Under the pieces are notes generated by a model. It worked only from the letters and a program-made list of their open reading frames with translations. It was not told where the DNA came from and ran no database searches. DNA of 64,000 nt from assembly GCA_035629075.1 (NCBI GenBank), contig DASPIK010000067.1:1-64000 (forward strand). Direction: 5' to 3'. The DNA is from JAEZPW01 sp035629075. Lineage in GTDB: Bacteria > Acidobacteriota > Terriglobia > Terriglobales > Acidobacteriaceae. The translations under genes were made by a program, and so were the position numbers. This document shows positions 25,731 to 34,344 of this stretch, piece after piece (position 1 is the stretch's first letter; every line of letters starts with the position of its first letter).

Positions 25731-27107
25731 TTGTCCTACGAAACCGCCATTTCGCAACTGCTCGCGCTTGGCCACGAACTCCATGGCACGCAGCACAAGT
25801 TTGATCTTCAATATGTACGCACGCTGGTTGCGGCGTTAGGGGATCCGCAGTCGCGCTTCAAGAGCGTTCTCATTGCCGGCACGAATGGCAAAGGATCGAC
25901 AGCCGCGACGCTGGCCTCGATTCTTATTGCGGCGGGGCACCGCACCGGGTTGTTCACGTCGCCGCACCTTGTGCGGGTCAATGAGCGCATCTCCGTAAAC
26001 GGCAAGCTCATTTCTGATGAGGATTTTGCAGCCGTCTACGAGCGGGTGGAATCGGCTGCGCAGAAACTCGTGGCCGCGGGCGACCTGCCGTGGCATCCGA
26101 GCTTTTTCGAGATGCTCACGGCCATGGCCTTCCTGCACTTTGCGGAATCCGGGGTCGAGATTGCAGTGCTCGAAGTGGGCATGGGTGGCCGATTGGACGC
26201 GACCAACATCGTTAATCCTGTGATCTCGGTAATCACGGACATTTCGCTCGACCACCAGAAATTCCTGGGCAACACAATCGGCGAGATCGCGAGGGAGAAG
26301 GCGGGCATCATTCGCCCGAACGGAGTGGTCGTAACGCTGCCGCAACATCCCGAAGCGAATGCCGTCATCGGCAACACAGTGCTGGAGCTCGGAGCACACG
26401 CCACAAGCGCCGTGCCCTACGTGCCGCCGGTATCGCCGGGAGCCGAAAGCACGGGCGCCGCTACCCGCAACCGCTATACCCTCGAACTTATGGGCGAGCA
26501 GATTATGGTGGACTCGCCGCTTGTGGGCCGGCATCAACTCCGGAACGTCGCGCTAGCCATTGCAACGGCCGAACAACTGAATGGCGGTGGCATCAGCGTC
26601 AAGCCTCGCGACATAGAACGTGGCATCCGCGAAACGCGCTGGCCTGGAAGATTCCAGACTATCCAGGCTACAGACGTCAGCCCTGAAATCCTGCTCGATG
26701 TGGCACACAATCCCGCCGGAGCATGGGCTTTGCGCTCTGCTTTGAGCGAACGCTATCCTGACCGCGACATTACGATCGTTTTCGGCATTATGCGCGACAA
26801 GGCAGTGTCGGAAGTCGTGCAGATCCTGTTTCCAATGGCGAAGCAGGTGATTCTGACCAGGGCCAATAATCCGCGGTCGGCCGAGCCTTTGGAAATCCGC
26901 TCGTTAGCTGAAAGCATCAGTACGAACGTTCACGCGGAACCAAATGTCGCGGCTGCGCTGGAACGCGCGGTGCACGCTGATGTTGCCACGCCGGCAGGTG
27001 CGCCGGTGCGAAAGACTCTAGTCGTGATTACCGGCTCGATTTACATTGTGGGAGAGGCAATCGCGCTCCTCGAAAGTCGGCGCGCAGCCACTCCGAACAA
27101 CACTTGA
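25731..27107 (+). CDS. folC: bifunctional folylpolyglutamate synthase / dihydrofolate synthase
   Basis: 458 aa using the TTG at 25731 (giving SYETAISQLLALGHELHG, the usual FolC beginning); the frame stays open to 25551 but that extension is unlike the family. FolC joins glutamate to dihydropteroate and folates. Visible: P-loop LIAGTNGKGSTAATLASIL near residue 47, LEVGMGGRLDATNIVNP near 148, SLDHQKFLGNTIGEIAREKAGIIR near 175, and the C-terminal domain LDVAHNPAGAWALR near 323. The 3' end is 21 bp from plsC, which may be co-transcribed. Start position is the main uncertainty. Confidence 0.88.
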   Translation: MSYETAISQLLALGHELHGTQHKFDLQYVRTLVAALGDPQSRFKSVLIAGTNGKGSTAATLASILIAAGHRTGLFTSPHLVRVNERISVNGKLISDEDFAAVYERVESAAQKLVAAGDLPWHPSFFEMLTAMAFLHFAESGVEIAVLEVGMGGRLDATNIVNPVISVITDISLDHQKFLGNTIGEIAREKAGIIRPNGVVVTLPQHPEANAVIGNTVLELGAHATSAVPYVPPVSPGAESTGAATRNRYTLELMGEQIMVDSPLVGRHQLRNVALAIATAEQLNGGGISVKPRDIERGIRETRWPGRFQTIQATDVSPEILLDVAHNPAGAWALRSALSERYPDRDITIVFGIMRDKAVSEVVQILFPMAKQVILTRANNPRSAEPLEIRSLAESISTNVHAEPNVAAALERAVHADVATPAGAPVRKTLVVITGSIYIVGEAIALLESRRAATPNNT

Positions 27108-27128
27108 CGCAGAGGGAAACCCCGCCCG

Positions 27129-27929
27129 GTGAAGAAGAGCAGATCCAAATTCCGCGACACGCTCAGTTGGCTTCGCTCGATATTTATCTTTGATCCGCTC
27201 ATTTACCTCTACACGATCGTTTTCGGCACCCTGTCGCTGGTTTCATCGCTGTTCGACCGGAGTGGTCGCGTGCAACATTGGTTCGCGCGGGCTTGGTCGT
27301 GGATGATCCTGCATACCTCGCTCTGCCCAGTCGAGGTCATAGGCCGCGAGCGTCTGCTGGAGCATCGGTCGAGCGTCCTGGCCGTAAATCACATTTCGGC
27401 ATTCGATATCCCGACACTCTACATCCACGTGCCATTTCAGTTCCGGATCATGGCGAAGAAGGAGCTGTTCAGCTATCCGTTTCTTGGCTGGCACCTGCGG
27501 CGCTCCGGGCAACTCGCGATCGACCAGCAGAACCCCGGCTCGTCCGTCCGCAGCCTGAAACGAGCGATCGAGACTCTCTGCCAGGGCATGCCGTTGGTCA
27601 TCTTTCCGGAAGGCGGGCGCTCGGCAACCGGCCAAGTCCAGCCGTTCCTGACTGGCGCTTTCTACATCGCGATCAAGGCGAAGGTGGACATCGTCCCCAT
27701 TGCGCTCGTTGGAACGTACGAAATTCTGCCCATGAACACCTTCCACATACGTCCGAACCGGATCAAGGTCGTCGTAGGAGAACCGATCGCAACGGCAGGT
27801 TACGGCCTGCGCGACATGGACGCGCTTGCAATGCGGGTGCAGAAGGCAGTGGAGGACCTGTATTACAAGCACGCCGAGGTGGCGGATCCGAGGTTGGCGA
27901 GTAAGGCGGTTGTGAGTAGTAATGAGTAA
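27129..27929 (+). CDS. plsC: 1-acyl-sn-glycerol-3-phosphate acyltransferase
   Basis: 266 aa, GTG start. PlsC acylates lysophosphatidate to phosphatidate at the inner membrane. Acyltransferase motif I NHISAFD (H-x4-D) lies near residue 88, motif III VIFPEGGRSATGQ near 157, and motif IV VPIALVGTYEILP near 190. A hydrophobic segment near residues 20-40 anchors it in the membrane. The last six residues VVSSNE are encoded in the word array that begins at 27911, so the original C-terminus may have been replaced or extended by the repeat. Confidence 0.92.
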   Translation: MKKSRSKFRDTLSWLRSIFIFDPLIYLYTIVFGTLSLVSSLFDRSGRVQHWFARAWSWMILHTSLCPVEVIGRERLLEHRSSVLAVNHISAFDIPTLYIHVPFQFRIMAKKELFSYPFLGWHLRRSGQLAIDQQNPGSSVRSLKRAIETLCQGMPLVIFPEGGRSATGQVQPFLTGAFYIAIKAKVDIVPIALVGTYEILPMNTFHIRPNRIKVVVGEPIATAGYGLRDMDALAMRVQKAVEDLYYKHAEVADPRLASKAVVSSNE

Positions 27930-28018
27930 AGGGTAAACGGGTGATCAGAAACCGTAACCATTAGACGAAGACTTACTCGTTACTGGCTACTCGCTGCTAA
28001 TTACTGGTTCCTAATTAC
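27911..28018. repeat. mirrored word array (GAGTAGTAATGAGTAA / TTACTCGTTACTGG)
   Basis: GTGAGTAGTAATGAGTAAAG at 27912-27931 faces CTTACTCGTTACTGGCTACT at 27972-27991, an arm of TTACTGG-type words that continues to 28018. It starts within the plsC coding sequence. Confidence 0.8.
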
Positions 28019-28035
28019 CTTCCTCCATCCCCCAA

Positions 28036-28064
28036 TTGCCGCAAACCGCAAGCTCATTTATACT
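28036..28064 (+). promoter_or_regulatory. sigma-70-type promoter for rpmH cluster
   Basis: TTGCCG at 28036-28041 and TATACT at 28059-28064 with exactly 17 bp between. It would give an rpmH leader of about 70 nt. This is the cleanest promoter match in the window and heads the rpmH-rnpA-yidD-yidC-jag cluster. Confidence 0.65.
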
Positions 28065-28139
28065 CAATGTTTGCCCAAGGCATTTTTCCCTTCGCAGTAA
28101 TCGTGGGGCCATTTTTGAGTTAGGAGCTTTAGGTTTTCC

Positions 28140-28295
28140 ATGCCCAAGCGTACTTTTCAACCTAACCGGCGTCGCCGCTCGAAGACGCACGGATTCCGCA
28201 GTCGCATGAAGACGAAGAGCGGAGCGGCAGTGCTCTCGCGCCGGCGCGCCAAGGGGCGCAAACGGGTATCCGTTTCTGCGGGCTACCGCGACTAG
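28140..28295 (+). CDS. rpmH: 50S ribosomal protein L34
   Basis: 51 aa, strongly basic. The L34 pattern is clear: MPKRTFQPNRRRRSKTHGFR, then MKTKSGAAVLSRRRAKGRKR, ending SVSAGYRD. L34 is an early-assembling protein of the large subunit. The family is usually 44-50 residues. It starts the conserved rpmH-rnpA-yidD-yidC-jag order. A GC-rich stretch between this gene and rnpA (28312-28382) has CCGGGCCGGGTCC facing GGTGACCCGGCCC and could fold. Confidence 0.97.
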   Translation: MPKRTFQPNRRRRSKTHGFRSRMKTKSGAAVLSRRRAKGRKRVSVSAGYRD

Positions 28296-28410
28296 TTATA
28301 TCGATACGTTTCCACCGGGCCGGGTCCCTGGGGCCTCCGAGGCGCGCGGAAGTCGCGCTCAGTGGGGCGGTGACCCGGCCCTAGACGTGTTTTCGGCAGG
28401 AAAGTCAGAA

Positions 28411-28932
28411 GTGAGCGGCACCGTGCACAACGACGGGTCTGGCGCGCAGATCGCCTCTGCGCCTCCCAGCTATCGCTTTCCACGCACGAACAAGCTGTTG
28501 AAGCATGCCCTGTTCGATCAGGTGTACCAGCGCGGCCAGCGACATTTCTCCGGACTGGTGACGGTATTCTTCCTGAAACGCGACGGCGCAGAGGTGTCTC
28601 GAGCCGGAACAGCTCCTGGTGGTCCCCGCATCGGCCTGACCGTTGGCCGGGTGCTCGGGCCCTCGGTCGAGCGCAACCGCATTCGACGGCGTATGCGCGA
28701 AGCCGTTCGGTTGAACCTGCATCGGCTGATGGACCCCGTTGACGTGGTCATCAATCCGAAGAAGGCTGTGTTGACGGCGGAGTTCACTCGAATCGCAGAA
28801 GAAGTGCAGAAAGCGTTCGAGGCAATCGGCAGACGTATGGAAGAGGGATGGAAGGACGAGCCACAGCCCCGTCCCCGCACAAGGGAACGAGGAGGCAGCC
28901 GCAAGCGCGCACCTCGGAGCAAGAGCGCGTGA
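28411..28932 (+). CDS. rnpA: ribonuclease P protein component
   Basis: 173 aa from GTG 28411, which has AGGAAAG upstream; a GTG at 28387 would add eight residues. RnpA is the protein cofactor of RNase P for tRNA 5' maturation. The conserved core runs from RFPRTNKLLKHALFDQVYQ (about residue 22) through RIGLTVGRVLGPSVERNRIRRRMREAVRL with the RNR signature near residue 95. The Arg/Gly/Pro-rich tail (PRPRTRERGGSRKRAPRS) is longer than in E. coli. It overlaps yidD by 4 bp (GTGA). Confidence 0.95.
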   Translation: MSGTVHNDGSGAQIASAPPSYRFPRTNKLLKHALFDQVYQRGQRHFSGLVTVFFLKRDGAEVSRAGTAPGGPRIGLTVGRVLGPSVERNRIRRRMREAVRLNLHRLMDPVDVVINPKKAVLTAEFTRIAEEVQKAFEAIGRRMEEGWKDEPQPRPRTRERGGSRKRAPRSKSA

Positions 28933-29174
28933 GGTTCGCGGTCCAATTCGCGTTACGCTTGTATAAACGTCTTGTCTCGCCGATGTTGCCGCCATCGTGC
29001 AAGTACACCCCAACCTGCTCGGAGTACGCCATGGAGGCCGTGGAGCGGCACGGGGTGTTGCGCGGCGGGCTGATGTCTGCCTGGCGGCTTCTGCGGTGCA
29101 ACCCGTTCGCGAGGGGCGGATATGACCCGGTTCCGGGTACGCACGAAGTTGTTGTAAGGCACTGTAGGCCGTAG
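28929..29174 (+). CDS. yidD: membrane protein insertion efficiency factor YidD
   Basis: 81 aa from GTG 28929, overlapping the rnpA stop. The frame is open upstream but inside rnpA. YidD is a small amphipathic protein that helps YidC insert membrane proteins. The invariant block is present: LYKRLVSPMLPPSCKYTPTCSEY with its three Cys (Cys in PSCKYTPTC plus LRCNPFARGGYDPVP). Position between rnpA and yidC confirms identity. Confidence 0.95.
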   Translation: MRFAVQFALRLYKRLVSPMLPPSCKYTPTCSEYAMEAVERHGVLRGGLMSAWRLLRCNPFARGGYDPVPGTHEVVVRHCRP

Positions 29175-29210
29175 TCGCGGATGCGGATGCGTCTGGCCTC
29201 ATCGTTGGGG

Positions 29211-29273
29211 CTGAGCGCTGCGGCCGAGTGCAGAAGAGTTCTGATCGCTGACTGCTTAAAAAGCTGAGAGCTA
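29211..29273. repeat. word array (GCTGAGCGCTG / CTGATCGCTGACTG) before yidC
   Basis: CTGAGCGCTGCGGCCGAGTG at 29211-29230 is followed by CTGATCGCTGACTGC and AGCTGAGAGCTA up to 29273, ending at the yidC start codon. Words match those at 16448-16566 and 31091-31187. Confidence 0.6.
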
Positions 29274-29275
29274 AA

Positions 29276-31084
29276 TTGACTGAGTTCCAGAATCCTAATC
29301 AAGACCCCGGCATGGAGCGCCGTCTGCTCCTTGTCTTCGCCATTACTTTCATCATCCTGATCGTCGCCCAGCCGCTGCTCATGAAGTTTGCGGGGAAGAA
29401 GGAAACGTCTGCCCCGCAGCAAACGCAGCAGGCGCAACAGCAGGCGCAGCAGCAAACCCAGCAGCCCGTCGCCGCTGGCGCGAGCGCTGCTGTCGCTGCG
29501 CAGCCGACGGCAACTCCGGTGCCCGCGCCGGCCGTAAACAGGACCGCCACAACCGAAGAAGAAATCGTTGTGGAGAATGAGCTCTATCGCGTCACCTTCA
29601 CCAACAAAGGCGGGCAGGTGAAATCGTGGGTGCTGAAGAAGTTCAGCGACGATAAGGGAACTCCGCTTGATCTTGTACATCAGATCGCGGCACAGACTTA
29701 CGGATACCCGCTTTCGCTCTACACCTATGACGAAGCCGTACGCAATAAGGTGAACTCGGCACTGTACGTGCCCAGCGCAACGGGAAAACTCGGGTCGCCT
29801 GCTGAACTGGTTTTCGAGTATGCCGACGGTGACGTATCCGTCCGGAAGAGATTTCGATTCGATCACTCCTATGTAGTGGACGCCGATGTCAGCCTTACGC
29901 GTAACGGCCAGCACGTCGCCGCTTTTGTGGCATGGCCTGCCGGCTTCGGGGACCAGACAGTAGCGCAGTCGTACGCCACCTCGCGCATCGATTATCTGCC
30001 CACAAATACCGACAAGGTACAGCGGTTGTCGTCCGACCGTAAGGGCGAGAAAGTCGGCCAAGGCCGCACCATCAACGGCCCGTTCTACTGGGCTGGCGTG
30101 CTCGACCAATACTTCGCCGCGGTTTTCCTCCCCGATAATCCGCAGCAGGCCGCAATGGTGCAGTACCGGAACGTGATCGAGGTTCCGGCCAACCTGAACA
30201 AGCCCGATCCCAAGAATACGATCAAAGCCGAGGTGCTCGGCGCCGCTGTGGGGAATCTCAGCGCTCCAACTTCAACGCGCGTGTTCGTCGGTCCCAAAGT
30301 CACGGATGTATTGGAATCTGTTCAGGCGACACCAGTGCCGGGCCAGACCAGCGCGCCGGACGTTGGCGGCATCATCGACTACGGTTTCTTCGGCATCATC
30401 GCCAAGCCGCTGTTCGCCTGGCTCAAGTGGACGCAATCACACTGGGTGTCAAACTGGGGATGGGCGATTGTCGTCCTGACCGTCATCATCAACCTGGCTC
30501 TGCTGCCCCTTCGCATCGCCAGCATGAAATCCATGCTGAAAATGCAGAGGCTGCAGCCGCAGATGAAGGCCATCCAGGCGAAGTACAAGGGTTATAAGAT
30601 GAACGACCCGCGCCGCGCCGAGATGAACCAGGAACTCGCTGCCCTGTACAAACAGCACGGCGCGAATCCCGCTGGCGGCTGCCTGCCCATGATCATCCAG
30701 ATGCCATTCCTGTTCGCCTTCTACACGATGCTTGGCGTCGCGACCGAACTGCGCCATGCGAACTGGTTATGGATTAAGGACCTCTCTGCGCCGGATCCGT
30801 ATTACATTCTGCCGATCCTGATCGTCGTCTCCACCTACTACATGCAGAAGATGACGCCGAACACCGGCATGGATCCTGCCCAGCAGAAGATCATGAACAT
30901 CTTCATGCCCGTGTTTCTCGGCTGGATCAGCTACACGCTGGCCGCCGGATTGGGCGTGTACTGGATCGTCGGTACCGTGATCGCCGTTATCCAGCAGATG
31001 ATCATGAATCGCACGGAACTCGGGCGCGAGATGCGCGCTCAGGTGGAAAAACGCGCCCGCAAGCAGCAGGGAAAGGGCGTTTAA
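29276..31084 (+). CDS. yidC: membrane protein insertase YidC
   Basis: 602 aa, TTG start (MTEFQNPNQDPGMERRLLL); an ATG at residue 13 is possible. YidC inserts and folds inner-membrane proteins alone or with Sec. Layout: TM1 at about residues 16-34, a Gln-rich linker (QQTQQAQQQAQQQTQQ) near 45-62, the periplasmic P1 domain to about 360, then five membrane helices from about 375 including the hydrophilic-groove Arg in LLPLRIASMKSM near 410, the cytoplasmic coiled hairpin, and GGCLPMIIQMPFLFAFYTML near 465. Basic tail RKQQGKGV. A Gram-negative-type YidC. Confidence 0.97.
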   Translation: MTEFQNPNQDPGMERRLLLVFAITFIILIVAQPLLMKFAGKKETSAPQQTQQAQQQAQQQTQQPVAAGASAAVAAQPTATPVPAPAVNRTATTEEEIVVENELYRVTFTNKGGQVKSWVLKKFSDDKGTPLDLVHQIAAQTYGYPLSLYTYDEAVRNKVNSALYVPSATGKLGSPAELVFEYADGDVSVRKRFRFDHSYVVDADVSLTRNGQHVAAFVAWPAGFGDQTVAQSYATSRIDYLPTNTDKVQRLSSDRKGEKVGQGRTINGPFYWAGVLDQYFAAVFLPDNPQQAAMVQYRNVIEVPANLNKPDPKNTIKAEVLGAAVGNLSAPTSTRVFVGPKVTDVLESVQATPVPGQTSAPDVGGIIDYGFFGIIAKPLFAWLKWTQSHWVSNWGWAIVVLTVIINLALLPLRIASMKSMLKMQRLQPQMKAIQAKYKGYKMNDPRRAEMNQELAALYKQHGANPAGGCLPMIIQMPFLFAFYTMLGVATELRHANWLWIKDLSAPDPYYILPILIVVSTYYMQKMTPNTGMDPAQQKIMNIFMPVFLGWISYTLAAGLGVYWIVGTVIAVIQQMIMNRTELGREMRAQVEKRARKQQGKGV

Positions 31085-31090
31085 GAAAAC

Positions 31091-31187
31091 GAGCGGTCAG
31101 CATTCAGCAGTCAGCGATCGACAGATGTTGTAAGCTGATACTTCTTTTCGAAGGCTGATAGCTGACCGCTAATTGCTGAGTGCTAGT
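31091..31187. repeat. mirrored word array (AGCGGTCAGC / GCTGACCGCT) before jag
   Basis: AGCGGTCAGCATTCAGCAGT at 31092-31111 faces GCTGATAGCTGACCGCTAAT at 31154-31173; a perfect 10-bp pair is AGCGGTCAGC with GCTGACCGCT at 31161-31170. It fills the yidC-jag gap and reaches the jag start. Confidence 0.82.
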
Positions 31188-31188
31188 T

Positions 31189-31740
31189 ATGCCCATTGCC
31201 GACAAGATTGCCGCAGCAAAGAAGATCGATGCGCTGTTGAAGAGTCTGATTGCAACCGGTGGTTTCCGCCTGCGTTATCGAATCATGGTAGACCCTCCCG
31301 TTCGCGACGAACGCGAGTGGGAGCGCCCCGTCATACTCGTGGATCTCTCTGGTCCCGACAGCGACCTCGTCCTGGAACACGGCGGCGAATTGCTGCGCGC
31401 ATTCGAGAATGTTTCGCAAGAGATGCTGCGCCTTGGCCCGCATGAACACGAGCAGGTTGTGTTCGACTGCATGGGACATCGCGAATCCCGCGTTCAGGAA
31501 CTGAAGATGGCGGCTGGCGTTGCTGCCGAGCGCGTGCGAAAGTCCGGCGTACCCTACCAGTTTTCGCCCATGACCTCCCGCGAGCGTCGCATCATTCATC
31601 TGGCGCTGCGCGACGAACTGGACCTCAAGACGGAAAGCCAGGGCATGGGGTCGCACCGTTATGTGGTCGTGGCACCCAAGAATGCGAAGGCACCCGCATC
31701 GCGCAAGGGCGATGGAGCAATCACCTTCAGGCGAAGGTAG
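31189..31740 (+). CDS. jag: Jag/KhpB-type KH and R3H RNA-binding protein
   Basis: 183 aa from ATG 31189. A type-II KH domain spans about residues 50-120 (GGELLRAFENVSQEMLRLGP, then QVVFDCMGHRESRVQELK), and an R3H domain follows (MTSRERRIIHLALRDE near residue 128, containing the R-x3-H motif). The N-terminal Jag_N domain of Firmicute homologues is absent; instead there are about 45 residues of another kind. KhpB proteins bind RNA and influence envelope synthesis and division. Its place after yidC is conserved. Confidence 0.88.
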   Translation: MPIADKIAAAKKIDALLKSLIATGGFRLRYRIMVDPPVRDEREWERPVILVDLSGPDSDLVLEHGGELLRAFENVSQEMLRLGPHEHEQVVFDCMGHRESRVQELKMAAGVAAERVRKSGVPYQFSPMTSRERRIIHLALRDELDLKTESQGMGSHRYVVVAPKNAKAPASRKGDGAITFRRR

Positions 31741-31797
31741 GAAGTAGTAAGCCTAAACTTAAGGCGAACAGTGACTGGGGAACGCCCATTAGGCCGG

Positions 31798-31814
31798 CAG
31801 CAAGCTGCTGTTTT
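31798..31814 (+). terminator. weak hairpin with T-run after jag
   Basis: CAGCA-AGC-TGCTG followed by TTTT, 57 bp after the jag stop and before the convergent pyrC stop. Short stem, so weak. Confidence 0.4.
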
Positions 31815-31855
31815 CTGCTCACAGTGGCTGGGACTCAGCCCATACTCATTGCTCG

Positions 31856-33244
31856 TTAGTGCCTTCCCCCGTACACTACCTGCCCGCCGATGATCGTCGC
31901 CACTGGCTTACCTGTGAGTTGCCAGCCGTCAAACGGAGTATTGCGTGACTTGGAGCGCGATTGTTCCGCGTGGTAGTTCCACTTGGCAGTGGGGTGGAAG
32001 ATCGTCACGTCGGCAATGGCTCCCTGTGCGAGCGTGCCGCGAACTCCCGTAGCGCTTTCGCGCGAGCCCTTCCTTTTGTCCGCCGATACAGGCCCAAGGC
32101 CGATGACCCGCGCCGGTCCTGTCGAGAGCAGTTCGACGATCCGCAGGAGCGGGACGTTGTGTTTGTTGTGAAGCTCGGTTATCGCCAGCGCGAGCGAAGT
32201 CTCCAGCCCAATGATTCCAAATGGCGCACGATCAAACTCCAGGGACTTTTCATGAGCTGCGTGCGGCGCGTGATCGGTTGCGATTGCGTCCACGGTACCG
32301 TCGAGAATACCGGCGATCAGCGCGTCACGATCCTCACGGGACCGCAGCGGCGGGTTCATCTTAAGCCGCGTGTCATAAGTCCCGATGCCATCCTTTTCGA
32401 GGTCCTCGTCGATCAACGTGAAATGGTGCGGCGTGACCTCGCAGGTCACGTGCAGACCACGCTTCTTCGCCTCGCGCACGGCTTCCAGCGAGCGGCGGGC
32501 CGACAGATGCGCGACATGGAGGTGCCCGCCGGTTTTTTCAACGAGACGAATATCGCGCTCAACTACCCGTGCTTCGGCATCGGTCGGCATGCCGCGCAAG
32601 CCTAGCCGGAAAGCTAGGGGGCCAGCGTTCATCTGCGCTTTGGCCGTCATACCGGTGTCTTCCGCGTGCTGAATCACCGGGAACCCGACTTCCGCCGCGA
32701 GTTTCAGTGCCTTCTGCATGACGCCGTCGTCCAGGATGGGGTGGCCATCATCGGTGACGCCCACAGCTCCCGCGCGCTTGAGTTCGGCGTAGTTAGTAAG
32801 CTGATGTCCATTGCTGCCCAGCGTCGCAGCCGCAATCGGATAAACCTGAACCATGGCCTGGCGCGCCGGCGCCTGCATGAACTCAGTCCACTCGGGAGAG
32901 TCGTTCACCGGAGTGGTATTGGGCATGGCGCAAACAGCCGTGAATCCACCTGCGGCAGCAGCGGCTGTGCCGGACATGATCGACTCTTTGTAGGTCTGGC
33001 CGGGTTCACGCAGGTGTACATGAAGGTCGATGAATCCAGGGGAGACGACCAATCCGCGCGCATCATAAACTTCCGCGCCAACGGCGGTGATTTTCCCGGG
33101 CTCGGCGATTTCGGCGACCAATCCATCACGAAGAAGCACGTCTCGTTCAGCGTCGAGGTTCTGCGCGGGATCGATCACTCGGCCGTTGCGGATCAGCAGC
33201 GATCCCCCGATTTCAACGGATTGGTTTTCAGAATGGTTAGCCAT
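31856..33244 (-). CDS. pyrC: dihydroorotase
   Basis: 462 aa, ATG at 33244. It closes carbamoyl-aspartate to dihydroorotate. Metal-binding and active-site motifs are clear: FIDLHVHLREPGQTYKE near residue 55, CAMPNTTPV near 108, FPVIQHAEDTGMT near 175, HVAHLSARRSLEAV near 230, and IATDHAPHAAHEKS near 305 (catalytic Asp). This is the long (PyrC type I/III, AllB-like) form. It is the third gene of pyrR-pyrB-pyrC, 71 bp after pyrB. Confidence 0.96.
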   Translation of the reverse strand: MANHSENQSVEIGGSLLIRNGRVIDPAQNLDAERDVLLRDGLVAEIAEPGKITAVGAEVYDARGLVVSPGFIDLHVHLREPGQTYKESIMSGTAAAAAGGFTAVCAMPNTTPVNDSPEWTEFMQAPARQAMVQVYPIAAATLGSNGHQLTNYAELKRAGAVGVTDDGHPILDDGVMQKALKLAAEVGFPVIQHAEDTGMTAKAQMNAGPLAFRLGLRGMPTDAEARVVERDIRLVEKTGGHLHVAHLSARRSLEAVREAKKRGLHVTCEVTPHHFTLIDEDLEKDGIGTYDTRLKMNPPLRSREDRDALIAGILDGTVDAIATDHAPHAAHEKSLEFDRAPFGIIGLETSLALAITELHNKHNVPLLRIVELLSTGPARVIGLGPVSADKRKGSRESATGVRGTLAQGAIADVTIFHPTAKWNYHAEQSRSKSRNTPFDGWQLTGKPVATIIGGQVVYGGRH

Positions 33245-33315
33245 GTCGTTTCCGCTTCGCCTCCGCCGTGTCGTGCCGTCCCTACGGAACTCTGTCTTGT
33301 CTTCCCGATTCGTGA

Positions 33316-34224
33316 CTACGCTTTACCCAGCGCCCTTGCCAGAATGGCCATTCTCGTCGGCACGCCATTGTGTACCTGGTTGAGAATGACAGCGCGTTCG
33401 TGGTCGGCGACCTCGCTGGTCAACTCCAAGCCGCGCACGATGGGGCCGGGATGCATGACAATTGCGTCCGGCTTGATCCAGCCCAGGCGTTCGCGTGTCA
33501 TCTGGAACCGGTCGATGTAGTCCTGAACGCGCAGTTCCATTCCTTCGAGCCGCTCTTTTTGTATCCGCAGCAGCATGACGACGTCGGCATCTCGGATACC
33601 GTCTTCAAGGTCGTGCGTTACACGGACGCTTCCGTTCGGTACAAGCTTTGCCGCCACCGACGGGCACAACTCTGGCGGCCCGCAGAATGTGACGTGCGCG
33701 CCCATCTTGGTCAGCAAGTGAGCATTGGAGCGAGCGACCCGCGAATGAAAGATGTCCCCGACAATCGTCAACCTGAGGCCGTCAAGCTTCTTCTTGTGCT
33801 GCAGGATGGTGCGCGCGTCGAGCAGTCCCTGCGACGGGTGCTCGTGCATGCCGTCTCCGGCGTTGATGACGGGAATGTCGATGTGCTGCGAGAGCGTGTG
33901 CGGCGCGCCTGACGATGGATGTCGCATGACGATTGCGTCCGCGTTGAGCGCGCGCAATGTGTATCCGGTATCGAGCAGCGATTCGCCTTTTTCAATGGAT
34001 GAGGCGGCGGCAGTGATCAGGATCGTGGTGGCGCCGAGCGCTTTGGCCGCCAATTCAAACGAGATTCGTGTGCGGGTTGATGCCTCGTAGAACAGAAGGA
34101 TCACGCGCTTCCCAGCGAGCAGCGTCTGTGGCTGCAGCGGATCCATCTTGTCGGCCAGATCGAGATAAGAACGGATGTCCTGGGCGGAAAGGCTGGCAAT
34201 ATCGAGCAGGCTACCTGGATTCAA
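33316..34224 (-). CDS. pyrB: aspartate carbamoyltransferase catalytic subunit
   Basis: 302 aa from the TTG at 34224, chosen because GAGGG at 34231-34235 lies 6 bp upstream; a further TTG at 34245 falls at the edge of a repeat array. The enzyme joins carbamoyl phosphate and aspartate. Motifs: carbamoyl phosphate loop FYEASTRTRISFELAA near residue 44, HPSSGAPHTLSQHI near 98, INAGDGMHEHPSQGLLDA near 122, and C-terminal HPGPIVRGLELTSEVAD near 255. No pyrI is present, as usual outside enterics. Confidence 0.95.
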   Translation of the reverse strand: MNPGSLLDIASLSAQDIRSYLDLADKMDPLQPQTLLAGKRVILLFYEASTRTRISFELAAKALGATTILITAAASSIEKGESLLDTGYTLRALNADAIVMRHPSSGAPHTLSQHIDIPVINAGDGMHEHPSQGLLDARTILQHKKKLDGLRLTIVGDIFHSRVARSNAHLLTKMGAHVTFCGPPELCPSVAAKLVPNGSVRVTHDLEDGIRDADVVMLLRIQKERLEGMELRVQDYIDRFQMTRERLGWIKPDAIVMHPGPIVRGLELTSEVADHERAVILNQVHNGVPTRMAILARALGKA

Positions 34225-34243
34225 CGTACGCCCTCGTGAAAAC

Positions 34244-34343
34244 AAGGTTTCGGAGGTTTCAAAGGTTTCGCAGGTTTCAGAGGATCAAGGCGGAGTTTCG
34301 CGAGGCTTCGGCCTTTGCGTCGAAACCTCCGAAACGTCCGAAC
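34244..34343. repeat. mirrored 9-bp word array (GGTTTCGGA / TCCGAAACC), second copy
   Basis: AAGGTTTCGGAGGTTTCAAA at 34244-34263 continues with further 9-bp words to 34283. It faces CGAAACCTCCGAAACGTCCG at 34321-34340. It fills the pyrR-pyrB gap. Same design and word as 14513-14621. Confidence 0.85.
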
Positions 34344-34344
34344 T

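Noticed and set aside
28036..28140. Replication origin near rpmH-rnpA-yidC
   Set aside because: No dnaA, dnaN, parAB or gidB nearby and no cluster of TTATCCACA-like boxes seen; only the rpmH promoter is supported.
28784..30109. 441-codon minus-strand open frame across rnpA, yidD and yidC
   Set aside because: Overlaps three recognised genes on the other strand and shows no family motif.
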